DNA of 19,009 bases from Planctomycetota bacterium (GCA_016872875.1 VGYW01000122.1:1-19009), one strand, 5' to 3'. Shown: positions 7,754-14,715, counted from the stretch's first letter. A program made the numbers and translations. Notes: generated by a model not told the origin, from the sequence alone.

Positions 7754-8563
7754 TCAGGGCTTTGCCGCGTCGGGGTAGAAAACCTGTTCCCCTTCCACCC
7801 TGAACCCCGCGATGAGCTGCCGGCCCTCGGGCGAGGTGACGAACTCGATGAGCTTCATCGCCTCGGCGTAGCGGGCGTGCTTGTGCCGCTGAGGGTTGAC
7901 AGCGATGATGCCGTAGGGGTTGGCTAGGAGGCGGTCGCCTTCGCCCAGGAGCGCCAGCTCCACCTTCCTGCGATAGGCGGCCCAGGTGCCGCGGTCGGCC
8001 AGGGTGTATGCCTGCTTCTCGCTGGCGACGGTGAGGGTCCCGCCCATGCCTTGCCCGACCTCGCGGTGCCAGGGGGCGGCGGGCTGGACGGCGGCCGCCT
8101 TCCAGATGGCCTTCTCCTTCTGGTGGGTGCCCGATTCGTCGCCGCGCGAGACGAATGGCGCCCTGGCCGCGGCGATGGCCTGGAACGCCTTCGCAGCATC
8201 TCTCAGTCCCGCGATCTTGGCGGGATCCGCCGAGGGGCCGACGATGACAAAGTCGTTGTGCATCACGTCGCGGCGGCCAACGCCGAAGCCGGCGGACACA
8301 AACTTGTCCTCAGCCTCGCGGGCGTGGACGAGGACGACGTCTACGTCGCCGTTCTCCGCCAGCTTGAGCGCCTTGCCAGTGCCGACCGCGATCACGTCAA
8401 CCTTGACGTTGTGCTCTTTCTCGAATGGCGGGAGGAGGACGGCGAGGAGGCCGCTGTTCTCCGTGCTCGTCGTCGTCGCAAGACGCAGGCGCACCGGCGC
8501 GCCCACCTCATCGCCGCAGGAGGCCAGAACAAGCGCCAACAGGCTTGCCAGCCATCTTGCCAT
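7754..8563 (-). CDS. tupA: Tungstate ABC transporter substrate-binding lipoprotein
   Basis: The extracytoplasmic component that captures tungstate (possibly molybdate) for an ABC importer. Family hallmarks are clear: LATTTSTENSGLL near the mature N-terminus, VIAVGTGKALKLAENGDVDVVLVHA, RRDVMHNDFVIVGPSADPA, then the FVSRGDESGTHQKE segment. The ATG at 8563 is chosen because it gives a short lipoprotein signal, MARWLASLLALVLASC, with lipobox LASC and Cys16; a TTG at 8599 would overlap the -35 box. No RBS is visible, and the -10 box ends only 7 bases upstream of the ATG, which implies a leaderless mRNA. Partner permease (TupB) and ATPase (TupC) genes are absent here, so it must use components encoded elsewhere. 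Confidence 0.93.
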   Translation of the reverse strand: MARWLASLLALVLASCGDEVGAPVRLRLATTTSTENSGLLAVLLPPFEKEHNVKVDVIAVGTGKALKLAENGDVDVVLVHAREAEDKFVSAGFGVGRRDVMHNDFVIVGPSADPAKIAGLRDAAKAFQAIAAARAPFVSRGDESGTHQKEKAIWKAAAVQPAAPWHREVGQGMGGTLTVASEKQAYTLADRGTWAAYRRKVELALLGEGDRLLANPYGIIAVNPQRHKHARYAEAMKLIEFVTSPEGRQLIAGFRVEGEQVFYPDAAKP

Positions 8564-8570
8564 CGGAACA

Positions 8571-8599
8571 CGTATACCAACTGCCGGGCCGCGGGTCAA
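8571..8599 (-). promoter_or_regulatory. tupA promoter, apparently leaderless
   Basis: The minus strand reads TTGACC (8594-8599), 17 bases, TATACG (8571-8576), with 7 bases between the -10 and the tupA ATG. The expected transcription start is at or within a base or two of the A of ATG. Its -35 is 5 bases from the -35 of the opposing promoter. Confidence 0.72.
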
Positions 8600-8604
8600 G
8601 CCTT

Positions 8605-8633
8605 TTGACTCCGCCGCCGCGAACGGCTACAAT
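8605..8633 (+). promoter_or_regulatory. sigma70-like promoter for the synthase gene
   Basis: TTGACT (8605-8610), 17 bases, TACAAT (8628-8633). Back-to-back with the tupA promoter: the two -35 boxes form the inverted repeat GTCAA-N5-TTGAC. Two RNA polymerases could not easily occupy both at once. Confidence 0.8.
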
Positions 8634-8679
8634 CCGCTCTTGAGGCGTCCTGGCGTGCGACCGACCCGAGGAGTGCTCG

Positions 8680-9918
8680 ATGGCGAAGATGCCGTGGAAG
8701 ACCGACAGGTATTTCGTCAGCCCGTGGAACTACGTCCCCGAGGTCACGGGCGGGCTGAATCTGCCGCGGAGGGTGCAATTCCACGATATGACGCTGCGTG
8801 ACGGGGAGCAGCAGGCGGGCCTCTGCTTCCGCAAGGGCGAAAAGGTGCGCATCGCCGAGGCACTCGCCGAGGCGGGGGTTGACCGCATCGAGGCGGGGAT
8901 GCCGGTGGTCTCGCGGCAGGACGCCGCGGCGATCAAGGAGATCGTCCGCCGCAAGCTCGGCCCCAAGATTTTCTCCTTCGCACGCTGCATGGTGCCCGAC
9001 GTGAAGCGCGCCCTCGACGCCGGAGTTGACGGCATCATCGTAGAGATACCGTGCAGCGAGCACATCATCAAGCACGCCTACAAGTGGCCGCTCGAGCGGG
9101 CCATCGGCCTCGCAATCGAGGCCACACGCTTCGCTCACGATAATGGCCTCTACACCGTCTTCTTCCCGATTGACGCGAGCCGCGCCGAGATGGACTGGTT
9201 CCTGAAGACCATCGTCCGCGTGGCGACGGAGGGGCACATGGACGCCCTGGCGCTCGTAGACACCTTCGGCGGGGTGAGCCCCAGCGCGATGGGCTACCTC
9301 GTCCGAAAGGTCAAGGAGCGGCTCAGCGTGCCCATCGAGACGCACTTCCACGACGACTTCGGGTGCGGGACGGCGAACACGCTGCTGGCCATCGCCGCGG
9401 GCTGCGAGGTGGCGCACGTGACCGTGAACGGCATCGGCGAGCGGTGCGGCAGCGCCTCGCTCCAAGAGGTCGCCCTCGCGCTCAAGACCATGTACGGCGT
9501 GAAGACCAGCATCCGCTTCGAGAAGCTCTACGCCCTCTCGAAACTCGTCCAGAAGCTCTGCGGCTACAAGCTCCCCACGAACACCCCCATCGTCGGCGAG
9601 CGGGTCTTCGAGATCGAGTCGGGCATCATCGTGAGCTGGCTGCGCAACTGCGGCCTCGAGCACGCTTTGGAACTCTTCCCCTACCACTGGACCCTCATGG
9701 GCCAGAGCGGGCCGAAGGTGCTCATTGGCAAGAAGAGCGGACTCGACACCGTCCGCCACTACCTGGAGGCCATCGGCCGCGCCGAGGGCGTGGACGACGA
9801 CCAGCTCATGGCAATCCTCACCCGCGTGAAGGAGGCCGCCCTGAGCAAGAAAGGGCTTCTGGAACTCAAGGAGTTCGAGAGCATCGCCAGGAAGGTCCTC
9901 GGCCCCAAGAAGCAGTGA
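8680..9918 (+). CDS. Isopropylmalate/homocitrate/citramalate synthase-family protein (HMGL-like)
   Basis: A 412-residue enzyme of the DRE-TIM metallolyase superfamily, which condenses an acyl-CoA with a 2-oxoacid (LeuA, NifV, CimA and relatives). The catalytic barrel has LRDGEQ at 39-44, metal-ligand histidines in HFHDDFG (His222, His224) and the signature NGIGERCG at 250-257. A LeuA-like linker domain follows (NTPIVGERVFEIESGI, then GKKSGLDTVRHYL), but the usual SGIHQDG histidine is replaced (SGIIVSW). The C-terminal leucine-feedback domain is absent, as in homocitrate synthases, so the substrate is uncertain. The ATG start has GAGGAG 6 bases upstream. Transcribed from the divergent promoter shared with tupA. 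Confidence 0.88.
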   Translation: MAKMPWKTDRYFVSPWNYVPEVTGGLNLPRRVQFHDMTLRDGEQQAGLCFRKGEKVRIAEALAEAGVDRIEAGMPVVSRQDAAAIKEIVRRKLGPKIFSFARCMVPDVKRALDAGVDGIIVEIPCSEHIIKHAYKWPLERAIGLAIEATRFAHDNGLYTVFFPIDASRAEMDWFLKTIVRVATEGHMDALALVDTFGGVSPSAMGYLVRKVKERLSVPIETHFHDDFGCGTANTLLAIAAGCEVAHVTVNGIGERCGSASLQEVALALKTMYGVKTSIRFEKLYALSKLVQKLCGYKLPTNTPIVGERVFEIESGIIVSWLRNCGLEHALELFPYHWTLMGQSGPKVLIGKKSGLDTVRHYLEAIGRAEGVDDDQLMAILTRVKEAALSKKGLLELKEFESIARKVLGPKKQ

Positions 9919-9928
9919 ATCGAAAGAA

Positions 9929-10003
9929 GGGGATGATTGGATGGTTGGATGAATGGATGATTGCCTGACATCCATCCACCCATCCATTCATCCATTCATC
10001 CCC
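9929..10003. repeat. Inverted repeat of GGATGATT/ATCCATCC units
   Basis: The left arm (9929-9962) is built of TGGATGR words. The right arm (9968-10003) is built of the complementary ATCCA/ATTCATCC words. Arms of about 33 bases can form an imperfect hairpin directly after the synthase stop codon. It may attenuate read-through into the membrane-protein gene, but there is no U-tract. Confidence 0.8.
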
Positions 10004-10040
10004 TCCCCCGACAGGCTTGCACTTGTCACGAGAGGCCCGT

Positions 10041-10493
10041 ATGGAAGAGAAGAAGCCAGCCAACGGTGAGCCATCTGACCGCTCGCCGGCGCTCAAGCTC
10101 GATTTCATCCATCAGCGTCCGAAGCCCGAAGGCAGAGGCCCGAGCAAGCGGCTCGTCTGGGGCGGACTTGTCCTGGCGCTCGCCCTCATGTTCGCGGGCA
10201 CCGTCATCACGGTGGTCAGCCGCCAAAAGTGGGGGATGTATCTCTTCCTTGCGGCGGCGCTCCTCTACCTCGTCTGCCGCTGCATGACGATCGGGCTGCT
10301 CGACACTACGCCGAAGGTCATGGCCATCGTGCTCATGCTGGCGGGGTGCTTTATGCTCGGGAACTGGCCCGCGCTCTCGGTGATGGGCATCCTGGGCATC
10401 GCCTGCCTTGTCGCGGCGCTGGCCTTCATCCTGGCCTTCGGGATGGGCTACATGGGCAGGGAAGCGAAGAACCGCAAAGAAGCCGAGCGATAG
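10041..10493 (+). CDS. Hypothetical four-helix membrane protein
   Basis: A 150-residue integral membrane protein with no recognised family. A charged cytoplasmic N-terminus (about 37 residues, rich in Lys, Pro and Arg) is followed by four hydrophobic segments at about 38-59, 66-87, 92-108 and 112-136, and a short charged tail (EAKNRKEAER). Positive charges at both ends suggest both termini are inside. The ATG at 10041 is preferred over a TTG at 10017 because GAGAGG lies 5-6 bases upstream and the TTG version adds no conserved sequence. Downstream of the synthase gene on the same strand, separated by an inverted repeat; no clear promoter of its own was seen. Confidence 0.75.
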   Translation: MEEKKPANGEPSDRSPALKLDFIHQRPKPEGRGPSKRLVWGGLVLALALMFAGTVITVVSRQKWGMYLFLAAALLYLVCRCMTIGLLDTTPKVMAIVLMLAGCFMLGNWPALSVMGILGIACLVAALAFILAFGMGYMGREAKNRKEAER

Positions 10494-10522
10494 CCGCGAC
10501 ACACCCAGTTGAGAGGCAACAG

Positions 10523-10806
10523 TCAGCCTCTTGCCCCGCGGAGCGTGCAGATGAGTTCCTCGTCTCTGTCAGGGATTGGCGAATGTCTTCCTCGGTGAGG
10601 GCTGGCTTGGGAACAAACGGGTAGCGGCTGACGAAGTAGTAGCCGGCGATCCTCTGGCAGGCTGCCCTGAACTGCTCCAACGTCGGAACGCAAGCAACCG
10701 CGTCGTTCAGGAGGGATTCCAGGTCATGGGTGCGCACGAGTCGCCAGCCTGTTGACAGGAGGAAGCCCTTCAAGAACTTCTCGATGGCCTGGAAGCATAG
10801 AGGACC
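10523..10806 (-). pseudogene. Damaged HEPN-domain (HepT-like) gene, truncated at the 5' end and probably frameshifted
   Basis: Minus strand. Reading from 10797, the frame gives CFQAIEKFLKGFLLSTGWRL then VRTHDLESLL and, later, YYFVSRYPFVPKP and LTEEDIRQSL: the middle and C-terminal part of a HEPN domain, including an R-x4-H match (RLVRTH). The first helices are missing, and an in-frame stop lies at 10807-10809. The only start is a TTG at 10773, inside the domain. Near 10562-10570 the frame appears to shift: the current frame runs on without homology to 10426, overlapping the membrane-protein gene, whereas the next frame gives DEELICTLRGARG and a stop at 10523, a plausible HEPN ending. The partner nucleotidyltransferase overlaps it. 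Whether a shortened product is made is unknown. Confidence 0.7.
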
Positions 10807-11120
10807 TCACCGTCGTCTAGTATCTGCCGCACAAACGGGTCCCCGGCCGACAGGCGCTCCGTGACCTCCCCAGGGGTCAGCACCAGGACGTCCAGCCCGA
10901 CCTTCCTGTGCCGATCCGAGAGGATGCGGCGCACCGTCGTCCAGCGGTCAATGAAGCGCTCCGAAGTGTTCTTGACGACAAGAAGGTCAATGTCGCTGCC
11001 GGTGTCGGGCGCCCCCCAGGCGTACGAGCCGAACAGGACGACCTTCTCCGGCCCATAGCTTCTCACCAGCTTCTCAACCATCCCGCTCACAAGGCGCCGA
11101 ATCTCAGGAGAGGCAACCAT
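10770..11120 (-). CDS. Minimal nucleotidyltransferase (MntA-like antitoxin family)
   Basis: A 116-residue protein of the small pol-beta-type nucleotidyltransferases that pair with HEPN proteins. In characterised MntA-HepT systems the transferase adds AMP units to the HEPN RNase and silences it. The GSx10DxD motif is exact: Gly31-Ser32 then Asp43 and Asp45 in FGSYAWG...GSDIDLLVV. The normal family ending is reached at DDGEVLYAS. The last residues (RPSRSS) are read out of frame from HEPN sequence, implying that a deletion removed its native stop. The ATG at 11120 has AGAGG/GGAG upstream and a promoter at 11153-11181. The catalytic core is intact, so the protein may still be active without a proper partner. 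Confidence 0.85.
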   Translation of the reverse strand: MVASPEIRRLVSGMVEKLVRSYGPEKVVLFGSYAWGAPDTGSDIDLLVVKNTSERFIDRWTTVRRILSDRHRKVGLDVLVLTPGEVTERLSAGDPFVRQILDDGEVLYASRPSRSS

Positions 11121-11152
11121 CCTCTGTCTCCGCTCACCATACCGCGTCTATC

Positions 11153-11181
11153 AGTGTAACGCGGCCGGCGGCTCCCGTCAA
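11153..11181 (-). promoter_or_regulatory. sigma70-like promoter for the nucleotidyltransferase-HEPN pair
   Basis: The minus strand reads TTGACG (11176-11181), 17 bases, TACACT (11153-11158). The -10 ends 32 bases before the ATG at 11120. Confidence 0.78.
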
Positions 11182-11200
11182 GCGGCGTGGTCGGGGCCGG

Positions 11201-12430
11201 TCATTGGCGGGCTTCGGGTAGCGCCTCCCGTGCTCTCGCGTAGGCCCACGGGGCGAGCTTGGGGGCGAGCTTTGCGAACTCCTGGGCGGCGCGGGGGGAG
11301 CCGGCGCCGTGGTCGAGCTCGCGGGCCGTGCTGATCTTCTCCCCTTCAACCCGCAGCCCGGGGTCGAGGCCCACCACGGCGCCCTGGTCGGCGGTCGGGA
11401 GGGCGGGCTGGCTCTGCGCGGGACGGTCCTCGCAATACCACCAGTTGTTCTCGAAGGCGAAGGTCTCGGGCGAGGTTCCGCGGCCGACGTTGGCCGTCTC
11501 CCGCAGATCGCGCGCCCGCCAGACGATGAGGTTCCGCCGCAGGACGCCGTTGCGCGAGGGGGCGAACTCCTCGCCCCGGCTCTCCTGGAGAATCCGCAGC
11601 ACCCAGGCGGTCGGGCGGTAGACGGTGTTGTAGCTTGCCACGCAATCCTCGCTGCCGACGAACGCCAGCGGCGCCATCGAGCCTACGAATGTGTTGCCAA
11701 TCGCAGCGATCCGCTTCGCCTCGTAGCCAGGGGCGGCGGGCCGGAAGAAGGGGCGGCCCGTGCTCCCGCCCATGTTGATCGCCCGCTGGCCGGCGTCGGA
11801 GAAGCGGCAGCGGTAGACCACCACGTCGCAGCTCCCGCCCTTCGCCTGAACTCCGCTGGAGCCGCTCGTGTGGCGGAATGTGGTGTCCATGATGACGCCT
11901 CGGTGGCAGCCGACCATGTCAATGGCCGAGCCGCCCGAGCCCCAGCGCTCCACCGTGCAGCCGCGGATGAGGAAGTCGTCCACCCCTGAGAGTTTGATGC
12001 CGTCGCAGTTGCCGCGCGGCCCGATGTCGCGCACGCTCAGCCTGTCGAGCACGATGTGGCGCGACGGACTGGTGATCGTGCCGCCGTCGTCAATGTTCAG
12101 GCCATTGGTCCTCGCCCCCACGAGAGCGAGGTTGCGGAGGACGATGTGGCTCACGCAGCTCAGGTGGACGCACCCCCCTGCCCCACGGAGCACCGGCGGC
12201 TGGGCGGGGTCCGCGCCCGCGATGACGATGGGCTTCTCAGCCGTCCCGTGGAGGTCGGTGCCTCGGAAGTAGCCGCGGTACTCGCCTGGGGCCACGAGGA
12301 TCGTCGTGCCTGGCGTAGCCGTTCGCAGCGCCGCGGCGAGGGCTTCGGCGGTGCCCACGCGCACCTCCTCGCCCCCGGCCGCGAGCAGCGCAAGGCCAAC
12401 GAGAAGAGCTGTGGCTTGCCAGGCCTTCAT
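11201..12430 (-). CDS. Secreted right-handed parallel beta-helix protein (pectate-lyase-like fold)
   Basis: A 409-residue exported protein. The N-terminus MKAWQATALLVGLALLAAGG is a Sec signal peptide with likely cleavage near residue 20. The mature part begins with the cap typical of polysaccharide-acting beta-helix proteins (ALRTATPGTTILVAPGEYRG), then successive coils such as SHIVLRNLALVGARTNGLNI, RHIVLDRLSVRDIG, DFLIRGCTVERWGSGGSAID and DVVVYRCRFSDAGQRAINMG. It could be a polysaccharide lyase, a hydrolase or a binding protein; no catalytic residues could be assigned. The ATG has AAGGAAG just upstream and a promoter at 12461-12489, divergent from ptb-buk. Confidence 0.85.
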   Translation of the reverse strand: MKAWQATALLVGLALLAAGGEEVRVGTAEALAAALRTATPGTTILVAPGEYRGYFRGTDLHGTAEKPIVIAGADPAQPPVLRGAGGCVHLSCVSHIVLRNLALVGARTNGLNIDDGGTITSPSRHIVLDRLSVRDIGPRGNCDGIKLSGVDDFLIRGCTVERWGSGGSAIDMVGCHRGVIMDTTFRHTSGSSGVQAKGGSCDVVVYRCRFSDAGQRAINMGGSTGRPFFRPAAPGYEAKRIAAIGNTFVGSMAPLAFVGSEDCVASYNTVYRPTAWVLRILQESRGEEFAPSRNGVLRRNLIVWRARDLRETANVGRGTSPETFAFENNWWYCEDRPAQSQPALPTADQGAVVGLDPGLRVEGEKISTARELDHGAGSPRAAQEFAKLAPKLAPWAYARAREALPEARQ

Positions 12431-12460
12431 CTTCTTCCTTTCACATCAGCCACCACCCTG

Positions 12461-12489
12461 ATTCTAGGCCATTCGCCCCAATGCCGCAA
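12461..12489 (-). promoter_or_regulatory. sigma70-like promoter for the beta-helix gene
   Basis: The minus strand reads TTGCGG (12484-12489), 17 bases, TAGAAT (12461-12466). Its -35 is separated by a single base from the -35 of the opposing ptb-buk promoter. Confidence 0.65.
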
Positions 12490-12490
12490 G

Positions 12491-12519
12491 TTGACACAGG
12501 ACGCCCCTGCCGGTAGATT
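12491..12519 (+). promoter_or_regulatory. sigma70-like promoter for ptb-buk
   Basis: TTGACA (12491-12496), 17 bases, TAGATT (12514-12519). The predicted start near 12526 gives a 75-base leader that is largely the GGTCCC repeat. Confidence 0.78.
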
Positions 12520-12545
12520 ATGCGGAGGGCCGCGCTTCTCTTCCC

Positions 12546-12590
12546 GGTCCCTTAGGTCCCTGTGGTCCCTTCGGTCCCTTCCTGTCCCTC
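12546..12590. repeat. GGTCCCTGTGGTCCCT-type repeat in the ptb-buk leader
   Basis: Five spaced copies of a TCCC word (GGTCCCTTAGGTCCCTGTGG and onward) lie between the ptb-buk promoter and its start codon. Same family as 5143-5235 and 6866-6971, but here in one orientation only. No Shine-Dalgarno sequence lies between it and the ATG. Confidence 0.8.
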
Positions 12591-12600
12591 TGAGCGTCCC

Positions 12601-14715
12601 ATGGAACAGGCAGTTCCGCTCCCCTCTCGCTCCGCCATCGAAGCCGTGAGCGACCTCGTGCTCATCGCGGGGCACCTGCGCCCGAAGACGGTCATCGTGG
12701 CCGGCGGGGACCGCGAGGACGACCTGCGCCTCGCCGAGTCGGCGCGCGACCACGCCATCGTCGAACGCTGCCTCCTGGTCGGCGACGAGGCGAGCATCCG
12801 CCGCGCCGCCGAGAGGGTCAACGTGCCCATCGCCGACGACGACATCATCGCGACCGCGAGCCAGGAGGAGACCGCGACCCGCACGGTGGAGCGCGTCCTC
12901 CAGGGCGGAGTTGACGCCATCCTGAAGGGCAACATTTCGACCCCAATCCTGAATCGCGCCATGATGCGGATCGTGGTGCGGAACACGATCAGCCTGGTGA
13001 CGATGTTCGACGCCGCCCCAATCGCGCGCGGGCGGCCGATGCTGCTGACCGACCCCGGCGTGACCACCCTGTGCAGCTTCGGGCGCATGGTCGGCCTCGT
13101 GGAGAACGCGGTGGACGTGGCCCGCTCGATCATGGGCATCGAGCGGCCCCGCGTGGCCATCCTCTCCGCCAACGAAAAGGTGATCGACTCGCTGCCCTCG
13201 ACGAAGATGGCCGACGCCCTGGCACACCACCATTGGGACAACGCAATCGTCTACGGCCCGCTCTCCTTCGACCTCGCGGTTGACCCCGGCTCGGTGGGGG
13301 TGAAGGGCCTGTCGGACCACGGCGCCGCCATCGAGGTCGCGGGCAAGGCCGACATCCTGGTCTGCCCCTGCATTGACTCCGCCAACGTCCTCTACAAGGT
13401 CATCATGCAGATGGTGGACTACGGCCTCGGCACATTCGCCGGCATCACCGTGGGCGTCATGGTGCCCTACGTCATCCTGTCGCGGGCCGACAACGTGGAG
13501 ACGAAGCTCCAGTCGCTCGCCCTGTGCAGCCTCGCGGCGGAGCGGATGGAGATGCGGCACCACAGGGCGCCCGTCAGCCGCCTCGTCTCCGCCACTCCGA
13601 CCCGGCCCTACCGCGTCTTCGTCATCAACCCCGGTGCCACCTCGACCAAGGTGGCGCTCTACGAGGGCGACCGCTGCCTCCGCGAGGCCGAGGTGAAGCA
13701 CGAGATGCCGACAGGCGTCACCCCCGACATCCAGGCCGAGGCCCGCCGACGCGACGCCGTGGTTCGAGGCTTCCTCAACGAGCACGACGTCCGCCAGCTC
13801 GACGCCGTGGTCGCCCGCGGCGGCCTCCTGCCCAGGCCCAAGGGCAAGCTCCCGGGCGGAACCTACGCCATCGCGGAGATGCGCGACGGCAAGGCTGTGG
13901 TGGACGACGCCATCGTGAAGGCGATCACGGAGCGGGCGGAGAGCTTTCACGCCTCGAACCTCGCCATCCCTATGGCCGCCGAGCTCGCGCGCGAGTTCAA
14001 CGTCCCGGCCTTCGTTGTTGACCCTGTGACCGTGGACGAGTTCTGCCCCGAGGCGGAGCTCTCGGGCTACGCGCCGATCGCGCGCCGCAGCATAGCACAC
14101 GTCCTCAGCGTCCGCTCCGCGGCCGTGCGCGCGGCGGAGAAGACCGGGGCGCACGTGGAGCACGCGAACTACGTGGTCGCGCACCTCGGCAGCGGCATCA
14201 CAGTGGCCGCGGTCCGCGGCGGGCGCATCGTGGACAACAACATCGCCTTCCTCGGCGAAGGCCCGTTCACGCCCCAGCGGGCCGGCACGCTCCCCCTCAA
14301 GGACCTCATCGAGCTCTGCTACAGCGGCAGATTCACCAAGGAGGAGCTAGTCGCAGAGCTGACCCAACGCGGCGGCCTCCAGAGCTACCTCGGCGAGCAC
14401 AGGATGGACGCGATCGAGCAGCGGATCGAGGGCGGAGACGCGCGGGCGCGCCTCGCAGTCGAGGCGATGGTCTACCAGATCGCCAAGACGATTGGCGCGA
14501 TGGCCGTAGCCGTCGGCCCTGACTGCGAGGCGGCCATTCTCACTGGCGGCCTCGCGCGCTGCGAGCTCGTCGTCCGCTCCCTCAAGCGCCGTCTCACACA
14601 CCTCCTCCCGGTCCTCGTGGTCAAGGACACCCCTGAGATGGAGGAGATGGCCCTGGGCGCCTGCCGTGTCCTGGCCGGCCAGGAGCAGGCGCGGCGCTAC
14701 GTGCCGCCGGAGTAG
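12601..14715 (+). CDS. ptb-buk: Phosphate butyryltransferase-butyrate kinase fusion protein
   Basis: A single 704-residue frame encodes two consecutive enzymes normally made from adjacent genes. Residues 1 to about 330 are a phosphate acetyl/butyryltransferase (acyl-CoA + Pi to acyl-phosphate), with AILKGNISTPILNRAM and PGVTTLCSFGRMVGLVENAVD. Residues 337 to 704 are a butyrate-kinase-type ASKHA enzyme (acyl-phosphate + ADP to acid + ATP): VFVINPGATSTKVALYEGD, VVARGGLLPRPKGKLPGGTY, YVVAHLGSGITVAAVRGG and DNNIAFLGEGPFTPQRAG. The linker is only a few residues (SATPTRPY), and no stop or frameshift separates the parts. The ATG at 12601 is chosen over an upstream GTG (12562) because the latter would translate the GGTCCC repeat. 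Acyl chain specificity (butyrate, isobutyrate or another acid) cannot be read from sequence. The last 37 codons are copied twice downstream. Confidence 0.94.
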   Translation: MEQAVPLPSRSAIEAVSDLVLIAGHLRPKTVIVAGGDREDDLRLAESARDHAIVERCLLVGDEASIRRAAERVNVPIADDDIIATASQEETATRTVERVLQGGVDAILKGNISTPILNRAMMRIVVRNTISLVTMFDAAPIARGRPMLLTDPGVTTLCSFGRMVGLVENAVDVARSIMGIERPRVAILSANEKVIDSLPSTKMADALAHHHWDNAIVYGPLSFDLAVDPGSVGVKGLSDHGAAIEVAGKADILVCPCIDSANVLYKVIMQMVDYGLGTFAGITVGVMVPYVILSRADNVETKLQSLALCSLAAERMEMRHHRAPVSRLVSATPTRPYRVFVINPGATSTKVALYEGDRCLREAEVKHEMPTGVTPDIQAEARRRDAVVRGFLNEHDVRQLDAVVARGGLLPRPKGKLPGGTYAIAEMRDGKAVVDDAIVKAITERAESFHASNLAIPMAAELAREFNVPAFVVDPVTVDEFCPEAELSGYAPIARRSIAHVLSVRSAAVRAAEKTGAHVEHANYVVAHLGSGITVAAVRGGRIVDNNIAFLGEGPFTPQRAGTLPLKDLIELCYSGRFTKEELVAELTQRGGLQSYLGEHRMDAIEQRIEGGDARARLAVEAMVYQIAKTIGAMAVAVGPDCEAAILTGGLARCELVVRSLKRRLTHLLPVLVVKDTPEMEEMALGACRVLAGQEQARRYVPPE

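Noticed and set aside
8564..8599. TTG start at 8599 for tupA
   Set aside because: That TTG is part of the -35 box, and the longer form would bury the lipoprotein signal behind 12 extra residues.
10426..10522. Downstream continuation of the HEPN frame to 10426
   Set aside because: This part has no HEPN similarity, is cysteine/serine/proline-rich, and overlaps the end of the membrane-protein gene; a frameshift explains it better.
12562..12600. Upstream GTG start for ptb-buk
   Set aside because: It would add 13 residues encoded by the GGTCCC repeat (VPSVPSCPSERP), which do not belong to the enzyme family.
12427..14184. 585-codon minus-strand frame opposite ptb-buk
   Set aside because: Histidine/valine/aspartate-rich composition typical of a complement frame; both enzyme domains are on the plus strand.
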